Counted from the first letter of the stretch, positions 1-6,340 are shown. The stretch is 11,297 nt of DNA from Thermoplasmata archaeon (GCA_030039135.1 JASHQN010000178.1:1-11297); one strand, 5' to 3'. Program-made: numbers and translations. The notes: generated from the sequence alone by a model not told the origin.

Positions 1-1352
1 TTCCGGCTCGCGACCAGTCCGGCGAACGCCACGCTCGATCGCGCGACCGGCGCGAGGGCGGACTCGTCGTACTTCCCCATGCTGGCGACGACGACGAACG
101 CGTCCGGCGTGAGGTGCGGGCCGATCTCCTCGATGCGCCCGACGACCGCGTCCACGTCCGGGAGCTCGGTCGGATCGGCGCCGGGAGCCACCATCACCAC
201 ACGGTAGCCCAGCACGGGGGCGAGCACGGCGAGGCTCGTGGCGACCGGCGAGTCGCCCACGATCACGAGGTTCGGCTTCGGCAGATTCGGCTCGATGAAG
301 ATCTCCACGGTTCCTCCGCTTTGACAGGACATCGGTCGTTCGACCACACCTTCCGCTGCCTCCGATTCGGGGAGCGGATTCGGCGCGACCCGCAGCACGC
401 GCGATGAGCCTTCGGCGAGCGCGCGCCGGGCCTCGGTCACGAGGGTGTGCTCGGTGCAGGCCCCGCCGACCCAGCCGACGTGAGAGCCATCCTCGCGGAC
501 GATCGCCTTGTAGCCGGGCCGGCCCGAGGTGGGCCGCACCGTCCGGACCACCGTCGCGAGCGCGAACGGCACGCGCTGGGCACGGAGCTCCCGAGCGATC
601 CCGTCGATGTCCGGACCCCGGAGGAGCCGCTTCGGGAGCGGATGGTCCTTCGGAGCCGCATGAAGGCTCCAGCGCGGCGCGGCGACCCGGTCGAGCACCC
701 GGCCGAGCGGCTCCCCTCGCGCGAGCGCGCCCTCGATCCCCGCGAGCTCGGCTTCCGTGTCGATGTCGACGAGGATCCCCGGGTCGTCCACGGGCACCTC
801 GCGGATCTCCGAGGAATGCCGGGGGAATAGGCCACGGCAGCCCACGTCACCCTCCAATCGGTCGAGCTCGGGGGCGAGAGTGGCGTCGAAGACGACCGGG
901 TTGCCCCAGACTCCTTTGTAGGTCGGGATGAAGATGGCGCCGTCGCCCGATTCCGCCCGCCGAACGAGCGCCCGCACGGTCGTCGGAGATACGAAGGGCT
1001 GGTCGCCGAGGATCGTCATCACGTTCCTCACAGAGGCGCCCACCGCCCGGACCCCGCTCCGCAACGAGCTGCTCATCCCGTCTTGGAATCGCGGGTTCTC
1101 TACCACGGTCGTTCCATCCAGGTCGACCCGGGCTCGCACGTCCGCCGCATGGTCCCCGAGCACCACGACGATCCGATCCACACCAGCGTCGCGCACGATC
1201 TGGAGCGTGCGCTCGAGCATCGGCCGACCGGTCACCGAGGCGAGCGGTTTCGGCCGGCCCATCCGGGACGAGGTCCCGGCCGCGAGGACGACGGCCGTCG
1301 TTCCGTGACGGGGCCCCGGCGTACGGATCGGGCGGCTCCTCGCAGTAGCCAC
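1..1352 (-). CDS. MobA/MocA-like nucleotidyltransferase fused to XdhC/CoxI-family domain (partial, 3' end off window)
   Basis: One frame stays open from a GTG at 1352 to the left edge, giving 450 visible residues and no stop. Residues about 17-210 resemble MobA-like NTP transferases such as molybdenum cofactor cytidylyltransferase MocA: LAAGTSSRMGRPK at 23-35 (nucleotide binding), GDQP at 116-119 (metal-binding Asp), WGNPVVF at 149-155 and DIDTEAEL at 196-203. Residues about 245-355 match the XdhC/CoxI N-terminal domain, with GWVGGACTE at 293-301 and SCQSGGTVEIFIEP at 342-355; Cys343 is the conserved family cysteine. From about 360 a Rossmann-like C-terminal domain begins (LVIVGDSPVATS). MocA attaches CMP to molybdopterin, and XdhC proteins bind and deliver sulfurated cofactor to xanthine dehydrogenase or CO dehydrogenase-type enzymes. 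A fused protein would link the two steps; that is inference. A molybdenum hydroxylase operon may lie beyond the left edge. Confidence 0.85.
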   Translation of the reverse strand, partial: MATARSRPIRTPGPRHGTTAVVLAAGTSSRMGRPKPLASVTGRPMLERTLQIVRDAGVDRIVVVLGDHAADVRARVDLDGTTVVENPRFQDGMSSSLRSGVRAVGASVRNVMTILGDQPFVSPTTVRALVRRAESGDGAIFIPTYKGVWGNPVVFDATLAPELDRLEGDVGCRGLFPRHSSEIREVPVDDPGILVDIDTEAELAGIEGALARGEPLGRVLDRVAAPRWSLHAAPKDHPLPKRLLRGPDIDGIARELRAQRVPFALATVVRTVRPTSGRPGYKAIVREDGSHVGWVGGACTEHTLVTEARRALAEGSSRVLRVAPNPLPESEAAEGVVERPMSCQSGGTVEIFIEPNLPKPNLVIVGDSPVATSLAVLAPVLGYRVVMVAPGADPTELPDVDAVVGRIEEIGPHLTPDAFVVVASMGKYDESALAPVARSSVAFAGLVASR

Positions 1353-1375
1353 GTCTTCGATAGGCCCCCGAGCGG

Positions 1376-1383
1376 GGTAAGCC
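1376..1383 (-). promoter_or_regulatory. Weak TATA-like box for the MocA-XdhC gene
   Basis: On the minus strand this reads GGCTTACC, centred about 27 bp upstream of the GTG at 1352, with no Shine-Dalgarno site between. The spacing fits a leaderless archaeal promoter, but the match to a TATA consensus is poor. The divergent gene at 1461 has its own candidate at 1428-1433. Confidence 0.3.
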
Positions 1384-1427
1384 TTGCGACGCGCCGCGCG
1401 CGCCGACGGCGCGATGGCCGCGGCAGG

Positions 1428-1433
1428 GCTAAG
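1428..1433 (+). promoter_or_regulatory. Weak TATA-like box for the PH-like/zinc-ribbon gene
   Basis: GCTAAG, the only A/T-enriched hexamer in a very G+C-rich stretch, is centred about 30 bp upstream of the GTG at 1461. Spacing is consistent with the other leaderless starts in this window. Confidence 0.3.
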
Positions 1434-1460
1434 AGGCCCCGCAGCGGTCCGGCCTCGCTC

Positions 1461-2033
1461 GTGTCGGCCCGCCCGATCTCCTGGGAGGCTCCCCCGGACC
1501 TCGTCACTCGACCGGATCAATTGCCGGCGGGAGCGTGGAGGGCATTCGACCTCCTCGACCGGGAGCAAGTGCTGAGCTGCTGGCGTACGGGCCTCGGATA
1601 CCTCGTCCTCACAAACCTGCGGGTGATCGAGGTCGTCCGTAAGCTCGAGGTCTTCCGCTCGGCCGCCTGGACCGAAGGCCGTGAGTTCTTCTTCTACAAC
1701 CTCCAACCGCCCCGGGTCGTCCTTGGCCGGTTCGTCCAGCTCTCCGAGCAGTACGAGGAAGGGGGCCGCTCATCGCGCTTCGGGGTTCAGGACCCGGAGG
1801 CCGTCGCGGAGACGATCGCGGCGGCGATCGAGCCCGGGCGCCGAGATTGGGTGGAACGGAGGGCCACGGCCCAGCAGCTGATGGACGCGCGTCGCCACCA
1901 GCGGGAGGCGATCGCGAGAGCGGCAACCGCGGGCCTCTCCCCCGATATCGTCCGGGTCCCCTGCGCGTACTGCGGGAATCCGATGCCGGTGCTGGCGAGG
2001 CGCTGCCCGTCGTGCGGCGCCCCGGCGTCGTGA
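1461..2033 (+). CDS. PH-like domain protein with C-terminal zinc ribbon
   Basis: This is a 190-residue soluble protein. The frame is open further upstream, but GTG at 1461 is preferred because the preceding translation is low-complexity Arg-rich and overlaps the divergent gene. Residues about 30-125 resemble the bacterial PH-like fold: a strand pattern with GYLVLTNLRVIEV at 46-58, echoing the 'LTnkRli' signature of that group. Residues 125-160 are a charged helical linker. The C-terminus is a zinc ribbon with Cys168-x2-Cys171 and Cys182-x2-Cys185 (CAYC and CPSC), a pattern common in archaeal proteins of unknown role. It is followed 16 bp later by a polytopic membrane protein and is probably co-transcribed with it. 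Function is unknown; a membrane-associated or regulatory role is only a guess. The ribbon is certain, the PH-like assignment moderate. Confidence 0.75.
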   Translation: MSARPISWEAPPDLVTRPDQLPAGAWRAFDLLDREQVLSCWRTGLGYLVLTNLRVIEVVRKLEVFRSAAWTEGREFFFYNLQPPRVVLGRFVQLSEQYEEGGRSSRFGVQDPEAVAETIAAAIEPGRRDWVERRATAQQLMDARRHQREAIARAATAGLSPDIVRVPCAYCGNPMPVLARRCPSCGAPAS

Positions 2034-2038
2034 GGGGG
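2032..2038 (+). promoter_or_regulatory. Shine-Dalgarno-like site supporting the TTG start at 2050
   Basis: GAGGGGG overlaps the stop codon of the preceding gene and lies 11 nt upstream of TTG at 2050. No in-frame ATG or GTG lies between the previous gene's stop and the hydrophobic N-terminus, so this purine run helps decide the TTG start. Confidence 0.45.
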
Positions 2039-2049
2039 ACCGCGCGCTG

Positions 2050-2757
2050 TTGCTCGAGATCTACTGGCCCGCGTTCGTAGTAGCGTTCCTCGTCTCGCTG
2101 CTGGAGCTCACGGAGGTCGTCGCCCTGGTCTTCGCCTTGAGCTCTGACGCCGCGTCCATCCGCCCCGGGGCCTTCGGGGCCACCGCCGGGGTCACGGTAG
2201 TGGCCCTCATCGCCATAGGCTTCGGAGCGGTTCTCCTGCTGGTGCCTCGATCGGTCCTTCTCTGGGCCGCGGCGGCCGTCCTGGCCGGTTTCGGGGTCTA
2301 CCTCTTCCGCGGCACGTTGAGGGCCTACCGTCGGGCCGCAGCCGGCGGCCCACCTCCGAAACAACGAGGGACTCTCGCCTTCAGCGGCGGGTTCACGGTC
2401 GGCGTGGTGGAAGCGACCGAGGCCGTGATCGTACTGCTGGCGATCACCGCCGCCGGCTACGGGTTCTCCGCGGTCGTCGGCGCAGTGCTCGCCGGCGCGA
2501 TTCTCGTGGTCGTTGCGTTGGTCGTCCACCAGCAGATCCGGCGCATCAAGGTCCTATGGCTCCGGCTCGGGGGCACGGCGCTATTGTTCACTTTCTCGAT
2601 CTTCTGGGCGGGCGAGGCCGCCGGCGTCCCCTGGCCGGGCAGCGACCTCATCCTGATCCCTCTCGTCGTCGGGTCCGCCCTCGTCGTGAGAGGACTGATC
2701 GCCCTCATGATGCGAGGCTCGACGTCGGCCGCGCGCCCGAGCCCCCCGTCGGCGTAA
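2050..2757 (+). CDS. Seven-helix membrane protein, COG4280-like / possible cation transporter
   Basis: This 235-residue protein has about seven hydrophobic segments (near residues 6-30, 41-64, 68-86, 115-137, 139-160, 169-190 and 199-220). It carries two copies of a helix with an acidic motif: SLLELTEVVALVFAL at 16-30 and GVVEATEAVIVLLAI at 118-132, both E-x-T-E followed by V and hydrophobics. This two-repeat design resembles predicted membrane family COG4280 and, more distantly, GDT1/TMEM165 and LysE-type transporters, where paired acidic motifs bind cations. Substrate is unknown; export or uptake of a divalent cation is inference. It starts with TTG, 16 bp after the zinc-ribbon gene. The C-terminus after residue 222 is a short Ser/Pro-rich tail. 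Membrane topology is clear, the family assignment moderate. Confidence 0.75.
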   Translation: MLEIYWPAFVVAFLVSLLELTEVVALVFALSSDAASIRPGAFGATAGVTVVALIAIGFGAVLLLVPRSVLLWAAAAVLAGFGVYLFRGTLRAYRRAAAGGPPPKQRGTLAFSGGFTVGVVEATEAVIVLLAITAAGYGFSAVVGAVLAGAILVVVALVVHQQIRRIKVLWLRLGGTALLFTFSIFWAGEAAGVPWPGSDLILIPLVVGSALVVRGLIALMMRGSTSAARPSPPSA

Positions 2758-2780
2758 CTTAACTTTGTGAACTCGTAAGT
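2757..2780 (+). promoter_or_regulatory. Candidate operator: imperfect inverted repeat upstream of the regulator
   Basis: ACTTA at 2757-2761 and TAAGT at 2776-2780 are inverted 5-bp arms 14 nt apart, in a locally A/T-rich stretch that ends next to the TATA box. The position would suit autoregulation by the SufR-like protein. Arms this short can occur by chance. Confidence 0.25.
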
Positions 2781-2781
2781 G

Positions 2782-2787
2782 TATAAA
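2782..2787 (+). promoter_or_regulatory. Archaeal TATA box for the regulator-SDR-QueA-like operon
   Basis: TATAAA is centred about 26 bp upstream of the ATG at 2811, the expected distance for a leaderless archaeal transcript starting at or next to the start codon. No Shine-Dalgarno site is present. This is the clearest promoter in the window and the best pointer to an archaeal host. Confidence 0.8.
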
Positions 2788-2810
2788 CTCCCGAGCCGTC
2801 CGTCCCCCGG

Positions 2811-3476
2811 ATGGAGCCGACCGATCCAGACGACCTTGCGCACGGTTACTCGTCGGCGAAGCGCGAGATCCTCCTGCTCCTGAAGAAACGGCCCGGCGTA
2901 TCGCTCGCCGAGCTCGCTCGCGCTCGAGGGATCTCGAAGGTCGCCGCCCTCCGTCACGTCGGTGCCCTGGAAGAGCAGGGGCTGGTGGAACGATCGTACG
3001 AGCACCGCAACGTCGGGCGGCCGTCGGTCCACTTCCGTCTGAGCCGCCGCGCCAGCGGGATCTTTCCCCAGGCATACGCCCAGATGTCGCTCACCGCGCT
3101 CGAGTTCATCGAACGTCGGCTCGGGCGGGAGGCGGTCGTCGAGGCCCTGCAGGAGCGCGCGCACGACGTGGAGGACCGGAATCGGGTCCGCCTGACGGCG
3201 CCCGATCTCCGCCGCCGGGTCGAAGCGCTCGCGCAGCTCCGCAGCGAAGGGGGCTACATGGCGGAGGCCACGGGTGGCAAGCGCTCCACGGTCGAAATGC
3301 GTGAGCACAACTGCCCGGTCCTCGCGATCGCCGGGGTGTACCCCGAGGCCTGCGAGGTCGAGCGACGGATGTTCGAATCGATGCTCAAAGCCCGGGTCGA
3401 AACGTCGCACCGAGTCGTCGCCGGCGACCCGGTGTGTCGGTTCCTCGTTCGGCCGCGCCCTCCCGAGGCACCGTGA
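2811..3476 (+). CDS. SufR-like winged-helix transcriptional regulator with putative Fe-S cysteines
   Basis: This 221-residue protein starts at ATG 2811, just after a strong TATA box. Residues about 14-80 form a winged helix-turn-helix: ISKVAALRHVGALEEQGLVE at 41-60 is the recognition region and NVGRPSVHFRL at 67-77 the wing, typical of COG2345/SufR-type regulators. Residues 80-160 look helical. The C-terminal part holds Cys168, Cys181 and Cys209, spaced C-x12-C-x27-C, ending in VAGDPVCRFLV. SufR repressors use C-x12-C plus a later cysteine and a histidine to bind an Fe-S cluster; here His200 is nearby, but the family's usual His position appears to hold Arg. It probably senses Fe-S or redox state and controls its own operon, whose next gene starts inside its stop codon. 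Confidence 0.8.
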   Translation: MEPTDPDDLAHGYSSAKREILLLLKKRPGVSLAELARARGISKVAALRHVGALEEQGLVERSYEHRNVGRPSVHFRLSRRASGIFPQAYAQMSLTALEFIERRLGREAVVEALQERAHDVEDRNRVRLTAPDLRRRVEALAQLRSEGGYMAEATGGKRSTVEMREHNCPVLAIAGVYPEACEVERRMFESMLKARVETSHRVVAGDPVCRFLVRPRPPEAP

Positions 3477-4219
3477 CCCCCGCCTCCCGGGCGACCGCGC
3501 GCGCCGCGGTCGTCACCGGGGCGAGCCGCGGGCTCGGCGCGGTCCTCGCCCGTCTCCTCGCCGGGGAAGGCTTCTCTCTCGTGCTGAACGCTCGGGACGC
3601 CGCGAGGCTCGAGCGGGTGGCAGGCGAGCTCAGGGCGCGCGGTTCGCAGGTCACGGTCGTTCCGGGCGACCTCACTGAATCCCGCGTACGCGAGCGGATC
3701 GCGACCGCCGTCGACGCGGAATCCGGCCTCGACCTCCTCGTCAACAACGCCGCAAGCCTCGGGCCGACGCCGCTGCCGACTCTCGATGCGGTCGGGCTCG
3801 CGGATCTCGAACGAGTCTACCGCGTCAACGTCGTCGCGCCCATCGCCCTGGTCCAGGCGCTCCTCCCCGCGCTTTCGGCCCGGCGAGGTCTCGTGATCAA
3901 CCTCTCGAGCGACGCCGCGATCGGGGGCTACCCCGGTTGGGGTAACTACGGTGCGAGCAAGGCCGCCCTTGATCTCGCCTCCGTCACGATGGCTCACGAA
4001 CTCGCCTCCCGCGGCGTGTCCGTGGTGGCGGTCGACCCCGGGGACCTCAAGACCCCGGGCGCTGAGCCGGCCTTCTCGCCCGAGGAGTTCGCAACCCGAC
4101 CTCCGCCCGAGGTCACGGGCCCGTTCTGGCTCTGGCTCATCGGCCAGCCCCCGTCGGCCGTTACCGGGCGTCGGTTCCGGGCGCAGGCGGATCATTGGGG
4201 GGCGGAGAACGTTCCGTGA
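3473..4219 (+). CDS. Short-chain dehydrogenase/reductase (SDR family)
   Basis: This is a 248-residue classical SDR. GTG at 3473 is chosen because it overlaps the previous stop (GTGA) and has GAGG at 3465-3468; the frame also offers an earlier GTG at 3434, which would cause a 43-bp overlap. The cofactor motif TGASRGLG is at 15-22, and Arg41 after the second strand favours NADP(H). Other family motifs are D66, NNAA at 91-94, N119, Ser145/Ser146, and the catalytic Tyr159-x3-Lys163 in NYGASK, with DPG at 188-190. The full N-S-Y-K set argues for an active enzyme. The substrate cannot be read from sequence. Position 2 of a tightly coupled operon means it is made together with the regulator and the QueA-like protein; whether they share a pathway is unknown. 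Confidence 0.9.
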   Translation: MTPASRATARAAVVTGASRGLGAVLARLLAGEGFSLVLNARDAARLERVAGELRARGSQVTVVPGDLTESRVRERIATAVDAESGLDLLVNNAASLGPTPLPTLDAVGLADLERVYRVNVVAPIALVQALLPALSARRGLVINLSSDAAIGGYPGWGNYGASKAALDLASVTMAHELASRGVSVVAVDPGDLKTPGAEPAFSPEEFATRPPPEVTGPFWLWLIGQPPSAVTGRRFRAQADHWGAENVP

Positions 4220-5247
4220 GCGGGTTCGACTTCGAGCGGCCGAAGGAACTCGAGGCCACGATGCCGGCGGAGGAACGCGGGATCGGTCGGGACGGCGTTC
4301 GGCTACTCGTCACCGGGCCGTCGGGGGTCGAGCACGCCTCGTTCCGCGATCTGCCCGAGCATTTGCGTGCGGGCGACCTCTTGGTCATCAACGAGAGCGC
4401 GACCGTGCCCGCGAGCCTGCCGGCGCACGGCCGATGGGGGGACTTCCGCCTCAACCTCTCGACCGATTACGGAGGCGGGACCTGGCTCGCCGAGCCGAGG
4501 TGGGGCGCGGCCCAGCCCGGCCCGATACCGATGGACCCCGGTACGGAGTTCGAAGCGGCCGGCGTGCCGTTCCGAACGATCGAGCCGTTCCCGGGGATCG
4601 AACGGCTCTGGTTCGTTCGCGCCCTCACGGACCTCTCGGGCCCGATGCGCGAGCTCGGCACCCCGATCCAGTACGCCTACGTACGGCGCCCGTACCCGCT
4701 CACGACGTACCAGACGGTCTTCGCGCGCGTGCCGGGGAGCTCGGAGATGCCCTCGGCCGGTCGCCCGTTCACCCCGCGCGTGGTTCGGGCTATCGCCGAG
4801 CGAGGGATCCGGATCGCCTCCGTCTGGCTCCACGCTGGAGTATCGAGCCTCGAAGGTGCCGGAACGACGCTCCCGCCCGTGTACCCCGAGCCCTTCGAGG
4901 TCGGTCGAACGACCGCCGACCTCGTCAACCGGGCCCGCAGCGAAGGAGGACGGGTGGTCGCTGTCGGGACGACCGTCCTCCGGGCGCTCGAGACCTCCTG
5001 GGACGGCGGCCAGGTGGTCCCGCGGCGGGGATTCACGCGACTCGTTCTCGGTCCGGGGCGCTCGGTCCGCTCCGTGGATGGGCTGATCACGGGCCTTCAC
5101 GACCCGCGAACCTCCCATCTCGCCCTCGTGTTCGCCTTCGCGGGAGAGCACTCGGTGCGAGCCGCCTACGCGGAGGCGGTCGAGCGCCGCTATCTGTGGC
5201 ACGAGTTCGGCGACAGCCATCTCGCGTGGGCTGCGCGGGCCAGCTGA
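4216..5247 (+). CDS. QueA-family protein (S-adenosylmethionine:tRNA ribosyltransferase-isomerase-like), diverged
   Basis: This 343-residue protein starts at GTG 4216, overlapping the SDR stop (GTGA), with GGAG at 4204-4207. The N-terminus SGFDFERPKEL matches the QueA opening 'FDFdLPeeL'. Further matches are FRDLPEHLRAGDLLVINES at 43-61, YQTVFARVPGSSEMPSAGRPFT at 165-186 (split motif), LHAGVSSLE at 205-213, GGRVVAVGTTVLRALE at 244-259, VDGLITGLHDP at 287-297 and the end YLWHEFGDSHLAW. QueA transfers and isomerises ribose from S-adenosylmethionine onto preQ1 in tRNA to make epoxyqueuosine. Several signature residues differ: 'NdTRVIPARL' reads NESATVPASL, 'AAPTAGLHFT' reads EMPSAGRPFT, and the H-x-H segment is absent. 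From memory, this version resembles a QueA-like paralogue common in Actinobacteria. Classical queuosine synthesis is therefore doubtful and the true substrate is unknown. Confidence 0.85.
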   Translation: MSGFDFERPKELEATMPAEERGIGRDGVRLLVTGPSGVEHASFRDLPEHLRAGDLLVINESATVPASLPAHGRWGDFRLNLSTDYGGGTWLAEPRWGAAQPGPIPMDPGTEFEAAGVPFRTIEPFPGIERLWFVRALTDLSGPMRELGTPIQYAYVRRPYPLTTYQTVFARVPGSSEMPSAGRPFTPRVVRAIAERGIRIASVWLHAGVSSLEGAGTTLPPVYPEPFEVGRTTADLVNRARSEGGRVVAVGTTVLRALETSWDGGQVVPRRGFTRLVLGPGRSVRSVDGLITGLHDPRTSHLALVFAFAGEHSVRAAYAEAVERRYLWHEFGDSHLAWAARAS

Positions 5248-5293
5248 TCGTCCCGCGAGGTCCGGGCGCCGAGCCGAGTTGCGGAGCAGGGGA

Positions 5294-5530
5294 TCAGCCC
5301 TGGGCGACTCGAGGCTCCTCGCGCGGGGCGGGCGGGGCCGCCCGCCCGGTCCTCCAGTTGGCGACGAAGAGGAGGGGGGCGGCGATCACGAGGGGGAGGT
5401 AGGCCAGGGAGCCAACCGTCGGGGACGAAAGGGCGTAGCCGAGGATCGCGAGGGCCACGAAGAGGAACAGGAGCCCGGCGCTCGCGGCGGCCAGTCCGTC
5501 GGAGACCCGCGAGGTTCCCCCGGTCGCCAT
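5294..5530 (-). CDS. Small two-helix membrane protein
   Basis: This is a 78-residue protein from ATG 5530. Two hydrophobic segments, about residues 13-33 and 39-57, are separated by a short SSPTVG turn. The tail is Arg/Pro/Glu-rich and probably cytoplasmic. No family was recognised. It follows the acetate-type permease by 59 bp on the same strand, so it may be co-transcribed and act as an accessory subunit; ActP acetate transporters have a small membrane partner (YjcH), but this protein shows no clear resemblance to it. The opposite strand is also open here, but its product is charged low-complexity sequence and less plausible. Confidence 0.6.
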   Translation of the reverse strand: MATGGTSRVSDGLAAASAGLLFLFVALAILGYALSSPTVGSLAYLPLVIAAPLLFVANWRTGRAAPPAPREEPRVAQG

Positions 5531-5540
5531 GTTCGGCTAT

Positions 5541-5563
5541 AGAAAAGAAAGGAAGGGGAAGAG
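5541..5563 (-). terminator. Pyrimidine/T-rich tract after the permease gene
   Basis: On the minus strand this is a C/T-only run ending CTTTCTTTTCT, starting about 27 nt after the permease stop codon. Archaeal termination relies on T-rich tracts without a needed hairpin, so it could end or reduce transcription before the small membrane gene. A CTATAG just after it is too near the ATG at 5530 to be its TATA box. Confidence 0.35.
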
Positions 5564-5589
5564 GTTGGCCCCGGACGCCTCCGGCCGCG

Positions 5590-6237
5590 CTAGACTGGCA
5601 GGATCTTGCGACCGTAGTTCCAATTGGTCAGGTCGGCGTACGCCACGTAGACCGCCGTGAGGCCGGTGAGGATGATCTCCGCGCCGACCGCTTGGAGCTC
5701 CGTGTGGGTGAAGCCGGGGGGGCTCGCGCCCGCCTGCCACCACTGGACGGTGAGCAGGATGAAGGCGATCGTCAGGAACAGGAACACCGCCGTGATCCCG
5801 ATCCCGTGCTTCGGCGCGTTGATCAGGAAGGCGAGGGTGAACACGAACCAGACGAACGTGAACGCGGCGATGTCGTAGGCCCCGGTGACATGTCCCGCGA
5901 ACACGTAGTTCACTACGAGATTATTGAACGCGAGCCAGAACATGCCGTAGCCGGTAAACGCCGTGCCGGCGAACATGTTCCCCTTCCGCAAGGCGATGAC
6001 TCCCGCAATCACCTGGGCCGCCCCTCCGAAGAAGATCGCCATGGAGAGCAGGGACCCCCAGAGGATCCACCCCCCATCGTTCAGCCCGGCCAGGATCGTG
6101 GTCGTCCCAAAGCCCATCAACCCGAGGGTAGCTGGGCTCGCCCACCATTCTGGCTTCTCTTCGACCTTCGGCGGGGCTTCCTTAAACCCGCGTGCCGTTT
6201 CCATCGTCTCGGTCGCCGGCATGGTACGGCGTCGCAC
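5590..6237 (-). CDS. Acetate/succinate permease, GPR1/FUN34/YaaH (SatP) family
   Basis: This 215-residue protein has six predicted helices (about 36-52, 57-80, 88-112, 122-140, 145-164 and 181-201). Family hallmarks are SPATLGLMGFGTTTIL at 34-49, FFGGAAQVIAGV at 69-80 and KGNMFAGTAFTGYGMFWLAF at 85-104. Members such as SatP, Ady2 and archaeal acetate permeases move acetate or succinate across the cytoplasmic membrane. The signature NPAPLGL reads SPATLGL here; Asn34-equivalent to Ser and Pro37-equivalent to Thr are unusual at a pore-lining site. The start is GTG 6237, chosen because its distance from the TATA-like CTAAATAG (about 33 bp) matches those of the peroxiredoxin and HAD genes; ATG at 6222 is the alternative. 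Residues 1-30 form a charged cytoplasmic tail. It probably serves acetate uptake or release. Confidence 0.92.
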   Translation of the reverse strand: MRRRTMPATETMETARGFKEAPPKVEEKPEWWASPATLGLMGFGTTTILAGLNDGGWILWGSLLSMAIFFGGAAQVIAGVIALRKGNMFAGTAFTGYGMFWLAFNNLVVNYVFAGHVTGAYDIAAFTFVWFVFTLAFLINAPKHGIGITAVFLFLTIAFILLTVQWWQAGASPPGFTHTELQAVGAEIILTGLTAVYVAYADLTNWNYGRKILPV

Positions 6238-6266
6238 GCGATTCGGCTACTTGAACCCTCTCGTAC

Positions 6267-6274
6267 CTATTTAG
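6267..6274 (-). promoter_or_regulatory. TATA box for the acetate-type permease
   Basis: On the minus strand it reads CTAAATAG, centred about 33 bp upstream of the GTG at 6237 and 48 bp upstream of the ATG at 6222. It stands out in G+C-rich surroundings and supports the GTG start or a short leader. Confidence 0.6.
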
Positions 6275-6340
6275 ATGGGTTTTACGACAGAACGAAGGGG
6301 CCGATCCGGGGGACCTCGGGCGTCCGGCCCGCCCGGGGGA

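Noticed and set aside
437..850. Open frame on the minus strand in an alternative phase.
   Set aside because: It overlaps the MocA-XdhC gene, whose frame shows clear family motifs; the product is Arg/Ser low-complexity.
1609..2529. Long minus-strand open frame of 306 residues.
   Set aside because: It is antisense to the zinc-ribbon and membrane genes, with charged, repetitive composition typical of G+C-rich shadow frames.
2457..3410. Minus-strand open frame of 317 residues.
   Set aside because: It crosses the strong plus-strand promoter and lies antisense to the regulator; no motif is visible.
3951..5402. Longest plus-strand shadow frame, 483 residues.
   Set aside because: It runs out of phase through the SDR and QueA-like genes and is Arg/Pro/Gly-rich without motifs.
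5279..5542. Plus-strand frame opposite the small membrane protein.
   Set aside because: The product is Gly/Glu/Arg low-complexity, while the minus strand encodes two clean membrane helices; only one is likely real.
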